DNA of 64,000 bases from Phytophthora colocasiae (GCA_018806915.1 JAGKQI010000098.1:2356001-2420000), one strand, 5' to 3'. Shown: positions 52,620 to 63,282, counted from the first letter of the stretch. Program-made: numbers and translations. Notes: generated by a model from the sequence alone, not told the origin.

Positions 52620-53070
52620 GTTTTTTTAATACCGACGTAGCTGCATTTTTGTAGTGCATCCTTCCGTACAATTTTCAAGCAAGCACTGGATACTATGCAA
52701 TCCTTCGATACTAGCAGCTTTATCCATCGCTCGTGGTGTACATTCAATTTGTACGAAACCATTGGAGAACTGCAAGTTGTCCAAACCTAACTGGTAATTT
52801 CATCAGACAAATTTCAGACCATAATCTCCCAGTTACTTTCCAGTCCCGATCTGGATAGCATTCGTTAAGCCACTGGAGAACGTGTACAGTATCCTCAAGC
52901 CACTGCATACTCAGCAACAGTTTCTCCTTTCTCCTGGACCACGAGCAGAAAGATATTCGAGAGCACGTCTTGAAAGTCCAACTTCCCAACGAGAGGAAAA
53001 CGTATCCACAATTTTATCGAGAAGCTCAACCACATCTGGCAGTGATTCCATGCCAGCTTCACTTGCTTAA
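52620..53070 (-). pseudogene. ankyrin-family pseudogene
   Basis: Minus-strand remains related to the proteins at 26814 and 27875: MESLPDVVELLDKIVDTFSSRW and RRALEYLSARGPG, then after a stop and frame change VLQWLNECYPDRDWK and LAVLQWFRTN, then AMDKAAS-type ankyrin residues. Several stops and shifts make it non-coding. Confidence 0.8.
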
Positions 53071-53126
53071 TTAGTCAGGTTTATCCACGTTTCTCTATTT
53101 TCTCCAACTTTTCACGACTGCATTCC

Positions 53127-55283
53127 TTACTCGTCCCAGTCCGAGTCATCTGATTTATCCCAGTCAACATCATCCAGATCATCCTTCTTTTTAGACGAAT
53201 TCCCTGTAGATTTCCGACGAGTTAGCGTAGTTGAAGCAGCAGCACTGTCACGTCGAGCTGCACTTTCTGTGATGGTCTTCCAAGCAGTTTGTCGAGTGCA
53301 GTGCTCGCACATTCCATTGGCCTGTAGTAATTGGAACCCCCAGCCTTTGCACACTGAGCATCGCTGTCGCATTTGAGCAGAATCGACAATGAAAGCCAAA
53401 CGCAGTCGGTTGCAATGTGCGCAAACTCCGTTCTTCTCCACCAAACCCACTCCGACGCCCTTGCAGCAGTCACATCTGCTCAATTCCGGAGCTTGCTGCT
53501 GTCCATACATTCCTCCGAAATCCATTCCGTACATATTCGCCAGAGTTGAGTCCGTACCGTACGGCACTAGAGCGGAAGGCGCTGTCATTCCATCGGCAGA
53601 AGGCGGAGGAGTTGGAGGTATCACTTGATACCCAGATGGTATCATACCGGGAGGATACACGGGCATTGGCATTGGCATGGGAGGTTGCATGTACGGGTAA
53701 TAGTATCCGTACGGTGACGGCGGGGGTGGCGGCATCATTATGTACGGATACGGTGGATACATTCCTCCACTGAGCGGTGGTTGTCCAGGTTGCGGCTGCT
53801 GTTGCTGCCCATTCGCCGGGTAATTTCCAGTTTGAGCTGAGCCATTGCTGTGTTCTGGCTGCTGTTCTGAGGGCTTCACTTGGTTGCCGTTACTTTCCAA
53901 GCTTTGAGCTGCCAGAGCTGCTTCCATCTTTGCCAGCCGCCGCTGTTCTCTGCGTAATTGCTTCTGTCTTACTCTAGCTTCCTCTTCGGTCTCGAGGCTG
54001 TTGCTTGTGTGGGGTCCTGGCTGTTCCTGAAACTCATTTGAACTCGAGACTGACTGCCGCCTTGGTGGTTCCGATGCCACCGAACTTGGTTGGTCTGTCA
54101 CGATCTTCTTTTCACGTTTCTTACGAGCTCGACGCTCTTCCTTGTCGTCCACAACGTACTCCTCTTCTGCAAGCTGGTGATCTACTTCAACATTTTCTTG
54201 TTGCTCAACTGGTTCTTGAGCCTCTGAAAGTACCAAACTGCTAGTTTTGCTCCCGTTACTTCGACTGTGTCTCCTGTGCTTCTTTCGCTTTGAAGACGAA
54301 TCATTCGAGTCCTCTGCTGTGCTGCCATTTATTTCATACGAGTCACTTTGGGCACTTGCAGGGTCATCTGTGCTCTCTTGATCAACATCAGTCTCCGACT
54401 TGCGTTTTTCTTTCTCCTCCTTCTCTTTTCTCCTTTCTTCCTCCTGGCGCTGCTTTCGTTCCTGTTCCCGCTTCTGTTCAATCGCCAATTGTTCCGCACG
54501 CTCTTGTTCTCTTCTCTGTTCTCTCTCCTCTGCTTCCTTCTTCCTTTCTTCTTCTTGTTCTTTAGCTTCTTTCTCTTCCTGAATCTTCATCCGCTTCCGT
54601 TCTTCTTCCGCCTGTTCCTTCTCCTTCCAACTCGGTCTCTTTTCACTCTCTCTACTCTCCTCCTTCACAGAAACCCCCTTCTTCTTCATATTATTCGCCA
54701 CTTCCGCCATAAAGTCATCCGCAGCAATACTCTCCCTCTTGGCCATCATATTCTCCTGCCTCTTCTTCCTCAAAAAGCGCAGCCTCTCAGCCGCACTCAT
54801 CCCCGCTGTCTCAGCCTCATACTGCTCCTCCAGACTCTGGCTCTTCGGCTCTTCTTGAGTCGAAGCTACAGCTCCTCCAGAATACTCCACTTCTTCTTCT
54901 CGTCGTATATTCAGCATAGGCGGAGGCCCTCTCATAGCCAACATAGGGCCATTCAGTCTGCCTTCCAGAGACGCTTGGAGCTTCTCAAACATGGCATTTT
55001 TATTCTTCTTGACCTTGGGAACTTCATTCTCTTCAATCTTCTTCTTCTCTTTTTTCTTCTCTTTCTCCTGCAGTTCTTCTTCTCCTTCTTGGAGCTTCTT
55101 CTGACTTTTAGGTCTTCGATTCTTAACACTTTCCTGCTCTGGGAGCTCCCATCTGCTCTCCTTCGTCGCTGCGTTGTAGTAGTACGGATGACCGTCGGGG
55201 GATGTGAACTGCTGCCACTCAGCCACGGCCTCGTGTCGCTTAGAGGACGAGCTCTTCCGTGTCTTCTTCTTCTTCGTTGACAT
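53127..55283 (-). CDS. WW-domain, Glu-rich coiled-coil, CxxC-tail protein
   Basis: 718 residues, single exon, starting MSTKKKKTRKSSSSKRHEAV. A WW domain lies at about 23-50 (AEWQQFTSPDGHPYYYNAATKESRWELP, of the splicing-factor FBP11/PRP40 type). Very charged Lys/Glu coiled coils fill 55-340. A Pro/Tyr/Met-rich segment (PPPPPSPYGYYYPYMQPP) follows. Near the end are two CxxC...CxxC units (CDCCKGVGVGLVEKNGVCAHC and CSVCKGWGFQLLQANGMCEHC), zinc ribbons like those in DnaJ-type fingers. It ends in an acidic DDVDWDKSDDSDWDE tail. Domain mix suggests an RNA-processing or chromatin protein; the family is not identified. Confidence 0.75.
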   Translation of the reverse strand: MSTKKKKTRKSSSSKRHEAVAEWQQFTSPDGHPYYYNAATKESRWELPEQESVKNRRPKSQKKLQEGEEELQEKEKKKEKKKIEENEVPKVKKNKNAMFEKLQASLEGRLNGPMLAMRGPPPMLNIRREEEVEYSGGAVASTQEEPKSQSLEEQYEAETAGMSAAERLRFLRKKRQENMMAKRESIAADDFMAEVANNMKKKGVSVKEESRESEKRPSWKEKEQAEEERKRMKIQEEKEAKEQEEERKKEAEEREQRREQERAEQLAIEQKREQERKQRQEEERRKEKEEKEKRKSETDVDQESTDDPASAQSDSYEINGSTAEDSNDSSSKRKKHRRHSRSNGSKTSSLVLSEAQEPVEQQENVEVDHQLAEEEYVVDDKEERRARKKREKKIVTDQPSSVASEPPRRQSVSSSNEFQEQPGPHTSNSLETEEEARVRQKQLRREQRRLAKMEAALAAQSLESNGNQVKPSEQQPEHSNGSAQTGNYPANGQQQQPQPGQPPLSGGMYPPYPYIMMPPPPPSPYGYYYPYMQPPMPMPMPVYPPGMIPSGYQVIPPTPPPSADGMTAPSALVPYGTDSTLANMYGMDFGGMYGQQQAPELSRCDCCKGVGVGLVEKNGVCAHCNRLRLAFIVDSAQMRQRCSVCKGWGFQLLQANGMCEHCTRQTAWKTITESAARRDSAAASTTLTRRKSTGNSSKKKDDLDDVDWDKSDDSDWDE

Positions 55284-55719
55284 CCGATTATTACCGAGAT
55301 GCTAAGTTAGTGGGTGGGTACTCTATAATTTTCCTTTACAGATCATCTTGAGCTGTTCTTGTACACTGTAGTTTACTGTACCTACATGTAGATGGCTACA
55401 TAAGCACTATGGTGGTATACTAGTATGTATCAAGGCAGCAACGAAAGCAACTATGGACTCTGTTGCAAAGTACGGGTCGTGAAATGGCTTTACACAGATC
55501 AACAGTGAGGTAAAGCCATCGAGTGCGCTAGTGAAGGCGCCGCATTGCACCTTGCTTGCTCTGTTGTACATGTATGATCTGCTCTTCTGTACGAGAAAGA
55601 GGATAACCTGTCAACTTAACAAACACTACAAAGGTTATTCCCACATGTGTCTTGGATATCATCACTTCCATCCTTAGCAACTGCGGCAAAGCTAGGTATC
55701 GAGTCATCTTCATAACAAC

Positions 55720-57167
55720 TCACGCTGATATAGACGGGTGGCGTTTAAGCACTGCTTGCTCAACTGTAAACTCACCAAACTGCCGCGTCAGTCTCCGCAG
55801 ATAAATGCCCAAGAGAATGTGAACGTCACGCATGACTAGCTCAACGACGACCTCATCCAGGAAGATCGCTGAGAGAGCAAAGAAGTTAGTAGATGTCTCC
55901 ATACATATTAACTAAATGGACTCACCGAGATCTTCCAGCTTCTTTAGCGTCGTAGGGTCCAGCTGCGAGCTCTCACTTTCCCCCTTAGGGCCGGTTACTT
56001 GCTCTTGAGTGCCATCCGCATCAGCTCGAAGTCCAAGTAGATTTTCTATTCTCATTCACAACAACAATTAGTTCATAAAACCAAGGGTAGCAGCTTCTTT
56101 TAAAATTCCCTTACCAATGCTCCGCGTGGAGTTGAAGAACATGCAGAGCACCGCCGCGTACTCGTCTAATTCATCGATCGATCTACACACCACAACTCCA
56201 TTTAAAATCCTCACCTTCCACATTTAACCCACAACTCAACACGTACACGGAAACGGATGGCGCAGCTCCGACACGTTCCACAGCTGCAATCGCTTGTTTC
56301 TTGACCATTCGTCCAAACCCAAAGGCCAGATTCGTCAGCTTCCCAATACCCGACGAATGTGCATCCGCATTTCCTTCCTCCGCCTGAATAGTAAGCATCA
56401 CCATCAGTATCTCAACTGTACTACGTACTCCCTCGTCCACATCTCTACTTACTCCGCTGCTACTTCCTTTGCGTATCAACTGGGGAGCAGCATTACTTTT
56501 ATCCTGAGGCAGGAACGGGAAGGACCGGGTCAAGTGCACACGCTCGTGTCTCGCGAACTCCAACAAAGCGTCCAATTCCTTTGTAAAAGCTGCTTTTGAT
56601 GCATCTGAGGACAACGGCAGTGCATGCTACAACAAGAATCAGATGAGATCCTTCATCATCAGTCTAAACAACCTGTTAACACTCACACTGGTCTTCTCGA
56701 GCCCTTGCTTTAACTGATGAAATACCTCCACTTTAAGAGGGACCCCAGCTAATTTAACTCGATCTTGCTGCCAGATCTCCTTAGGCACGAAGAGTTTAGG
56801 CGAAAAGAGAGCTCCCACTTGAATAGACTTTTCAATGAGCTGCATCAGGTGGAAGCAGCCAAAAGGCTGGAGCACACTCACTTCATGGTATCGGGTCTGC
56901 AAAATATAAACACACAGCGTTTTAGAATAAAGATTTCAGTAATAATTCTTTTTTTTTAAAGCAGCAGACATTGATATTGAGTGTCGGCATCTGTTCCAGC
57001 ATCTCTTTTGACACACAGCGACGCGGGGCTGGAGGCAACACCGACGCTCTGTCACTGGAAGGAGCTTGAGAGTGAGAAGAAGACGTTGCATCGGCCGAGA
57101 AGATCTCCACTTCCTCCTCCTCCTCGCCCGAATCCTGTAGCGGCGTCTCGTCGTGCGTTGGCTCCAT
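55720..57167 (-). CDS. six-exon protein of unknown function
   Basis: Exons on the minus strand: 57167-56970, 56896-56687, 56626-56247, 56182-56115, 56045-55926, 55868-55720 (374 residues). All joints keep frame and most donors are GTRNGT; the first donor (GTCTGC) is weak. An acidic N-terminus (DSGEEEEEVEIF) is followed by helical sequence: TRYHEVSVLQPFGCFHLMQLIEKS, FVPKEIWQQDRVKLAGVPLKVEVFHQL, ARHERVHLTRSFPFLPQ, SIDELDEYAAVLCMFFNS, and the end IFLDEVVVELVMRDVHILLGIYLRR. No membrane span or catalytic motif is evident. I do not recognise it; the helices and acidic lead suggest a complex subunit. Confidence 0.65.
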
Positions 57168-57186
57168 GGTACTGTGGAAGATAGGA

Positions 57187-57237
57187 CCTAATTTCGGATC
57201 TGTCCTAATTTCAGATCTGTCCTAATTTCGGATCTGT
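57187..57237. repeat. 17-bp tandem repeat, three copies
   Basis: CCTAATTTCGGATCTGT at 57187-57203, 57204-57220 (one base changed) and 57221-57237, in the spacer between two minus-strand genes. Confidence 0.9.
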
Positions 57238-57446
57238 CCTACCGGTGATTGGTCGCTGATAGGATCCGTACACCATTGTTGTTGTTCTAATGAATTTTTA
57301 GATAGGTAGATTGTTCGTGTCGTATCCTTCCTTGCCGCTACTTCCTGCTTGCTGACCAGCTTCTCAATAATCCTAATCACACGCTGGTTTAGTTGGAGCT
57401 CCCTGCACGTTAAATGACAAATTGTTAGTGAAGCATCAGCCATATT

Positions 57447-60400
57447 TCACGTAGACTCCACACAACTCACCTCTGTTGCCTGGCCTAACGCCTGCAGAAG
57501 CTGCTCGACCTCATCCACGTTGTTCACGTATAGATGCGCGTTACTGGGCTTCTTGCCCACTGTGCAAGTGAACACATGATGGAGCGGGCCTTCTTCTCCT
57601 GCAGCCAGAAAGTCCTCGAACGTTCCGTTCCCAGGCCGCCCGTGCACGCTTTCTTCCGTGCGCTCCGCGTAATAATCGTAAATAGCCTTGAACATGCTCT
57701 CGTCCGTCGTGTCGTCGCCGATGCAGAACAAAAAGTCAGGGTGGCCGTGACTGATAGACGCGTCCTGCGTCAAGATCTGCCGGGCTATCACGCCCTTGTT
57801 CAGCCCCTCCGGGACGATTTCCAACAGTCCCTTCTTGCGTATGATATTGACAGGAAGGTCGCGGATCACTTCCTCTAGGTCATTCTGCAATGAATTGGCT
57901 TGTAAGAGTCCCCACTCCGGGTCTGTCGAGCGGAAGTTCCAAGCGATACTCTGCTGAGCATAGCGCAGCACACTACCATTCGTGCGCGTGCAGTATACCC
58001 GTAGGATCGGATCAACAACCTCACGCACTGGACGCCAATCGAACTTGAAGCTGTGTTGATGCCAGTGACGATCCGTTGGGTTGCTGTCATCCTGCATAGT
58101 TGTGTCCTCCGTATCGTCGATGTTGATGGATCGAGCCCACGAGTAAAGTGCACCGTTGTCGGACACCAGACCAAGGCGACGAATGTGTCCGAGCGATGCT
58201 GTTAGGTCCTTTTTCGTTACGCCACTCACCACGAACACCGTGTTGCGAGGGTCATTCGTCAGATTCGTCAGCGCGTCCATCATGCGGCTTGATGGTTTCT
58301 TCCCCGTTACTGCCGTAAAGTCCTTCTTCACATACATGGCGATGTTCTCACGTGCGATGATCGTACCGCCGTAATCAAGAAGAAACACACGACGCTTGGA
58401 CTGCATGTAAGCTTCCATGACCTTGTCAATGTTCAGCTGCTTAAAGTCCGAGCGATCTCCCACCCGCATTACGTGCGAACGGCCTATCTCCATATCCATG
58501 TACTCCATATTCGTGTACTCCTCGTCACCCTCCGGGTTGTCCATGGCCTCGTGGAGAACCGAAAGCACCTGCTTCGTCCAATTTGCAGCGGGTTGGCTGG
58601 TGATGTATGGCAAGTCCCTCGCGCGACGGCCTAGCCGTTCCTCATCACTCATCGTCAATGCGTGGTCCAAAGAGTTCACGAGACCTGTGATATTCCACGG
58701 GTTCACACGCACAGCTCCGTTCAAGACGCAGCAACACGCCGAAAACTCGCTCAAGATAACGACGCCCGGTCGACTGGTTGGACTCACACCCTTCGTAAAT
58801 ACAAACTCTAGGGGCTTCAAGTTCAGCCCTTCACGGATAGACGTGACCATCAAAATATCACTGGCAAGCCACAGTGCGACTCGCTCCTCGATCGTCAGAG
58901 GTGAAGACGACTCCTCGTAGTCGATGCACTCGGGGCCGTACGCCTTAGTGATTCGATCCACCAGTTTGCGGATCTCGTTGCTGCTATAGTTCTGATCACC
59001 CAGACGAGTTTGTGTCAGGTTTGCACGTTCCACAAACACAAGCTTATCTTTCCAAGCCGGGCAGTTACTAAAGAATTGCTCGAACGCCAGCATCTTGAGC
59101 GGTATGCCACTCAGCCGCTGGCAAACATCCACACCTGCAATAATAACCTTGCCTGCATGCTTCTCACGCAGTTTTCGCGCTGCTTCCTGCACCTCTGGGT
59201 TCTCCAGTACCTCACGAATAAGTGTGGATTCAATACCCACGTGGCTAATCGTAATAATCACATTGCGACCACGGTAATCTACGCCCAAGTTTCCGCCACG
59301 TCGAGATTGATAGGTGAGTCCCAGGAACCTTTTACAAGCATTCAGGAAGTGGCGAGCGTGGTCGAATGAGTGAAAGCCAACAATATCCACGTCCAGCACA
59401 CCTTCTAGAAGCTGCGTCCCGTGAGAGAGCTCTCGGAAAACTTCCGAGGTCGGGAAAGGTACGTGCAAGAAGAACACCATCTTAGGTCGCTTGCGGTGCT
59501 CGCTCCTGCATGTGTTGGCCAAATATGAAGGGAAGAGCAGCAGGTGGTAGTCGTGTACCCACACTGTGTCGTTCTCCTTGCACAACTCACCCACACGATC
59601 GGCAATCAACTTGTTTACTGTCTGGTACGCCTCCCACCACTCGCCATTGTTTCGTTCCTCTTTCCACTCGATGACCTCAGCTCGGTCCCAAATCGCGTAG
59701 TAAATGTCGAGAATGTCCACATTGTGGAACATAGGCCACAGCTTGCTCTTGCAGTATCCGCCGTGGTGGTTCGCAGCCAGCTGGCGGTCAATAAACACTG
59801 GGATGCAGTTCATATCCGCCAAAATAGACGTGATCTCCGCCTTATCGTCCTCCGACAGATCTTCATGATCGCTGCGAGCGTGATATGTCACGCAACCCAC
59901 CCACGTGGTGTTCATACTCTCTGCAATGCTGTTGTCACTCCTAGAAATGAGACTGTCTCGGTTCCATTCTGCAGACCAGGAACCGTCAGCCGTCGACTTG
60001 GTAAGTTTCACTGGTAGATGGTAACACACCAGAAACAGCATGGCTTCGGGTGACGGACGGTAACTGGACGGCATGTAGCGTTTGTACCTGCTCTGGAGCT
60101 TATTGGTCTGTCGGAATCTCTGACTGGGGGAACCTGTAACACTGCTGCGTGGAGATTTCACATCCGCTTCGATCTTGTCTTGAGCCACTCTGGCGGCCAA
60201 TCTGGCTCCTGTGTCCTTGTCTTCCTGGTCCTCTTTCGCCTCTGGGATGTCAGCCATATCTTCAGAAGCATTGCTCTGTCTGGGAGTTGCAAGATTCTCG
60301 TCTCTCCGTCGCTCATAGACCAGCGAGCGTTCGATGCGCTCACCCGTGGGGACGAGCTCCATATCCTGGTCGTAGTTGCCGTACTCCTCCACTACAACCA

Positions 60401-60977
60401 TCTCTCGTCCTTCCGGGACCAACACTCTCTCACATTCAATCTGTTCCCAGGAGCTAAAGACTCCTCCCGAGAACAGTGCATACATGTACTGATGTGGTAC
60501 TCCTCGAGGTAAAATCATAGGTTTCACCGTCGTCCAGTAGGGATAATCCTCGGGTGTGGTCACAAGTGTCATACTCTCGTTCGGGTTAAAGTGTCCCATC
60601 ACAAAAGACGAACCAGAACAATGCACAGTCTCACCCAGACGACTCTGAGCCTTCACTTTCAAGTGGACACGCGTGTAAGTGCCCGTATTGACGTCTCCTG
60701 ACGCGCCATCCGTAGACGACGTACACGATTTCCAGCTGGCTAAATGCGGCAAGTCTTCCGCCGAGGGTTGCCCGCGTCTGGCTAAAGGTGGACCACTTAG
60801 ATCCATCGGGGCGGAATCGCTATTATCGTTCGGATCGTCGTTAGCCGCTCGTCCACGCTTCTCCGGCCGGAACGAAGTGGGCAGCGGCGGCCTCTTACCG
60901 TCGTTTATGCCTCCTGAAGGCCACGTAGCCAAGCTGTCGCTCTGGGAGAAGCCACTGGGCGCCGAGTGCTCCGCCAT
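57447..60977 (-). CDS. trehalose-6-phosphate synthase/phosphatase fusion with CBM20
   Basis: 1176 residues from Met at 60977 (MAEHSAPSGFSQSD); the frame is open 20 codons earlier, where a CTTCACCCTTCAAA promoter-like motif argues for the later start. A disordered N-terminus precedes a starch-binding CBM20 (about residues 95-220). The GT20 synthase shows WVHDYHLLLFP, HVPFPTSEVFRELSHG and SIREGLNLKPLEFVF. The HAD-type TPP part has LLDYGGTI, VVSGV, SDNGALY and IGDDTTDESMF. The second Asp of the DxD box is Gly (GGC codon), so phosphatase activity is doubtful. It makes trehalose-6-phosphate from UDP-glucose and glucose-6-phosphate. GTGAGT at 57465-57470 and an acceptor before 57402 would allow an alternative last exon. 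Confidence 0.88.
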   Translation of the reverse strand: MAEHSAPSGFSQSDSLATWPSGGINDGKRPPLPTSFRPEKRGRAANDDPNDNSDSAPMDLSGPPLARRGQPSAEDLPHLASWKSCTSSTDGASGDVNTGTYTRVHLKVKAQSRLGETVHCSGSSFVMGHFNPNESMTLVTTPEDYPYWTTVKPMILPRGVPHQYMYALFSGGVFSSWEQIECERVLVPEGREMVVVEEYGNYDQDMELVPTGERIERSLVYERRRDENLATPRQSNASEDMADIPEAKEDQEDKDTGARLAARVAQDKIEADVKSPRSSVTGSPSQRFRQTNKLQSRYKRYMPSSYRPSPEAMLFLVCYHLPVKLTKSTADGSWSAEWNRDSLISRSDNSIAESMNTTWVGCVTYHARSDHEDLSEDDKAEITSILADMNCIPVFIDRQLAANHHGGYCKSKLWPMFHNVDILDIYYAIWDRAEVIEWKEERNNGEWWEAYQTVNKLIADRVGELCKENDTVWVHDYHLLLFPSYLANTCRSEHRKRPKMVFFLHVPFPTSEVFRELSHGTQLLEGVLDVDIVGFHSFDHARHFLNACKRFLGLTYQSRRGGNLGVDYRGRNVIITISHVGIESTLIREVLENPEVQEAARKLREKHAGKVIIAGVDVCQRLSGIPLKMLAFEQFFSNCPAWKDKLVFVERANLTQTRLGDQNYSSNEIRKLVDRITKAYGPECIDYEESSSPLTIEERVALWLASDILMVTSIREGLNLKPLEFVFTKGVSPTSRPGVVILSEFSACCCVLNGAVRVNPWNITGLVNSLDHALTMSDEERLGRRARDLPYITSQPAANWTKQVLSVLHEAMDNPEGDEEYTNMEYMDMEIGRSHVMRVGDRSDFKQLNIDKVMEAYMQSKRRVFLLDYGGTIIARENIAMYVKKDFTAVTGKKPSSRMMDALTNLTNDPRNTVFVVSGVTKKDLTASLGHIRRLGLVSDNGALYSWARSINIDDTEDTTMQDDSNPTDRHWHQHSFKFDWRPVREVVDPILRVYCTRTNGSVLRYAQQSIAWNFRSTDPEWGLLQANSLQNDLEEVIRDLPVNIIRKKGLLEIVPEGLNKGVIARQILTQDASISHGHPDFLFCIGDDTTDESMFKAIYDYYAERTEESVHGRPGNGTFEDFLAAGEEGPLHHVFTCTVGKKPSNAHLYVNNVDEVEQLLQALGQATEVSCVEST

Positions 60978-61227
60978 GAGGGAACGAGGGGGGACCGGAG
61001 CGACGCTTTGAAGGGTGAAGTGCGAGTGGAGTGGCACAGGAATAATTCATGTGGTGCACATAGATCGGGGATAGTAGTATTGTACAGAAGTGTACATGAA
61101 AGGATACGATATCTATTCAGTCTGTGTGGCGCACACACCATTCATTTTTTGACGTCAGTAGGTCAGAACCATTGGCTCAGTGCTCTTCTTGACGTCCATC
61201 CCATAGCTGATAGAATCTATTGATCCA

Positions 61228-63282
61228 ATGGCGTCTAGTGAAGTGAAGCCTGTGTTGACGAAGGAGGAGAAGGCGGCCCGTAAGTTGGCGAAGGCTGCGA
61301 AGAAGTTGGCTAAGGAACAAGCTAAGGCGGAAGCGGAGGTCTCAGATAAGAAGGAGAAGAAGATGAAGAAGGAGAAGAAAGAGAAGAAAGAGAAGAAGAG
61401 CAAGAAACGTAGTCGTGAAGCTGAAGAAGAACAAGACGACACGGATCCAGCAGAGGAGACGGCGGAGGAGAGTGACGTGGAAGCTCCTAAGGCTAAGAAG
61501 GTGAAGAGTGAGAATGCCACGCACGTTGGAGGACAGGAGAACCCTCCGCTTGAGAGCTTTAACATCTCTGACGAGACACAGAAGAACCTCAAAGCTCGTG
61601 GTATCCACACGCTCTTCCCTATCCAAGCTATGACCTTTGACAAGATCTTGGGAGGCAAGGATCTTATGGGACGTGCTCGTACCGGTATGGGTAAGACTCT
61701 GGCATTTGCTCTACCGGTTATTGAGCTATTGCTTAAGGACAAGCGTCCTCGTTCTCGTGGACGTGCTCCTCGTGTCGTGTGTATGGCACCTACCCGTGAA
61801 CTGGCGAAGCAGGTGGCTAGTGAGTTCGAACTGACTGGTCCGTCCCTCAGCACTGTCTGCATTTACGGTGGTGCGTCGTACCAGTCGCAGAACAACGCTT
61901 TCCGCAACGGTGTGGACATTCTGGTGGGTACTACGGGTCGTGTCATTGACCACATCGACCGTGGTAACCTACGCCTGCACAACTGCGAGTTCCTGATTCT
62001 AGATGAGGCCGATACAATGCTCGAGATGGGATTCCGTGAGGACGTGCAGAAGGTCTTCAATGCTATGGAGCAGGTGCAAAACGAGAGTGGAAAGAAGTGT
62101 CAAACGCTGCTGTTCTCGGCTACGATTCCCAAATGGGTCAAGGAAGTGGCTGACAAGTACATGAACAAGGCTGAGTACGTCAACCTCGTGAAGGATTCGG
62201 AAGTTCAGGCATCCACGGACGTGCAGCACATTGCTATCCCGTGCCACTGGCAGGGACGACCGACGCTGTTGGCCAACCTGCTCGGCGTGTACGCGAAGAA
62301 GGATTCGCGCACGATTATCTTCGCCGAGACGAAGAAGGACTGTAACGAGCTCGCTGTGCACCCGGAGATCAAGACCGACTGCCAGGTGCTGCACGGTGAC
62401 ATTGCACAGGAACAGCGTGAGACAACCATGAAGGCTTTCCGTGAGGGTCGTCTGCGTCTTCTGATTGCTACGGATGTTGCTGCTCGTGGTCTGGACATGA
62501 ACGTGGACCTGGTGATCAACTCGGAACCGCCTCGCAAGATGTCCGGTATGGCCGACGTCGACACGTACGTGCACCGTTCCGGCCGTACGGGCCGTGCTGG
62601 TAAGAAGGGTATCTGTATCACCCTGTACACGAACCGCCAGCAGAGTATGCTAACTCAGATCGAGCGTAAGATCGGCAACAAGATCGACATGAGGGGCCCT
62701 CCTGACCAGGAGGATCTGATCAAGGCTTCTGCTGCTAAGGCGGTGAAGGAGATCAACAATGTGGACCCTTCTATGGTTGAGATTTTCCAGGAGCAGGCGA
62801 GAGAGCTTTTGGAGACGATGGAGCCGGAGCAGTGTCTGGCTGCTGCGCTTGCCTGCATCACGGGCCACACCAAGCCACCCCGTCGTACGTCGCTCATGTC
62901 GGGTGTGCCTGACTACGTGACGGTATTGTTCTCGAGCTCCAACTTGATCCGTGCCAAGGGCTACGTGTGGAATGCTGTGAACCGCGACATCCCGGAGGAG
63001 ATCGCGAAGGACATCAAGCAGATGACGTTGACAGAAGACTCGATGGGTGCTTGCTTCGACCTGCCGATTGCCGGTCTGGAACTCGTGGAAAAGCGTATCG
63101 AGGAGGACGGCATGCACTGTCCGTACTCGATCCCCAAGACGGTGCCCAAGCTGCAGCAGTCTGCATACCAGATGCGTCAGCAGAGCTTCGGTGGAGGCCG
63201 AGGTGGTCGCGGTTCAGGCCGTGGCTTTGGACGTGGTGGCCGAGGGCGTGGAGGCAGCGGAGGCCGCGGACGTCGTTACTAA
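61228..63282 (+). CDS. DEAD-box RNA helicase, DDX21/DDX50 (Gu) type
   Basis: 684 residues, no intron. A Lys/Glu-rich N-terminus of about 90 residues includes a nucleolar-type Lys run. The helicase core has PIQAMTF (Q motif), ARTGMGKT (motif I, Met where Ser is usual), PTRELAKQ, GTTGRVIDH, DEAD, SAT, IIFAETKKDC, TDVAARGLD and HRSGRTGRAG. The GUCT domain that defines DDX21/DDX50 follows (VTVLFSSSNLIRAKGYVWNAVN...SMGACFDLP). The C-terminus is an RGG/GRG tail. Expected in nucleolar rRNA processing. Codons are strongly biased to GC-ending ones, as in highly expressed genes. Divergent from the trehalose gene, with about 250 bp between the starts. Confidence 0.92.
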   Translation: MASSEVKPVLTKEEKAARKLAKAAKKLAKEQAKAEAEVSDKKEKKMKKEKKEKKEKKSKKRSREAEEEQDDTDPAEETAEESDVEAPKAKKVKSENATHVGGQENPPLESFNISDETQKNLKARGIHTLFPIQAMTFDKILGGKDLMGRARTGMGKTLAFALPVIELLLKDKRPRSRGRAPRVVCMAPTRELAKQVASEFELTGPSLSTVCIYGGASYQSQNNAFRNGVDILVGTTGRVIDHIDRGNLRLHNCEFLILDEADTMLEMGFREDVQKVFNAMEQVQNESGKKCQTLLFSATIPKWVKEVADKYMNKAEYVNLVKDSEVQASTDVQHIAIPCHWQGRPTLLANLLGVYAKKDSRTIIFAETKKDCNELAVHPEIKTDCQVLHGDIAQEQRETTMKAFREGRLRLLIATDVAARGLDMNVDLVINSEPPRKMSGMADVDTYVHRSGRTGRAGKKGICITLYTNRQQSMLTQIERKIGNKIDMRGPPDQEDLIKASAAKAVKEINNVDPSMVEIFQEQARELLETMEPEQCLAAALACITGHTKPPRRTSLMSGVPDYVTVLFSSSNLIRAKGYVWNAVNRDIPEEIAKDIKQMTLTEDSMGACFDLPIAGLELVEKRIEEDGMHCPYSIPKTVPKLQQSAYQMRQQSFGGGRGGRGSGRGFGRGGRGRGGSGGRGRRY

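Noticed and set aside
52229..52762. Short minus-strand ORFs around the Crinkler-like fragment
   Set aside because: Antisense shadows of the fragment or pieces of the ankyrin pseudogene.
54348..55280. 310-codon plus-strand ORF
   Set aside because: Mirror of the Lys/Glu-rich coiled coil of the WW protein; the Leu/Phe/Ser composition is a by-product of GAG/AAG codons read backwards.
55528..55713. 61-codon minus-strand ORF after the six-exon gene
   Set aside because: No motif, lies in the 3' flank, and the gene's own stop is at 55720.
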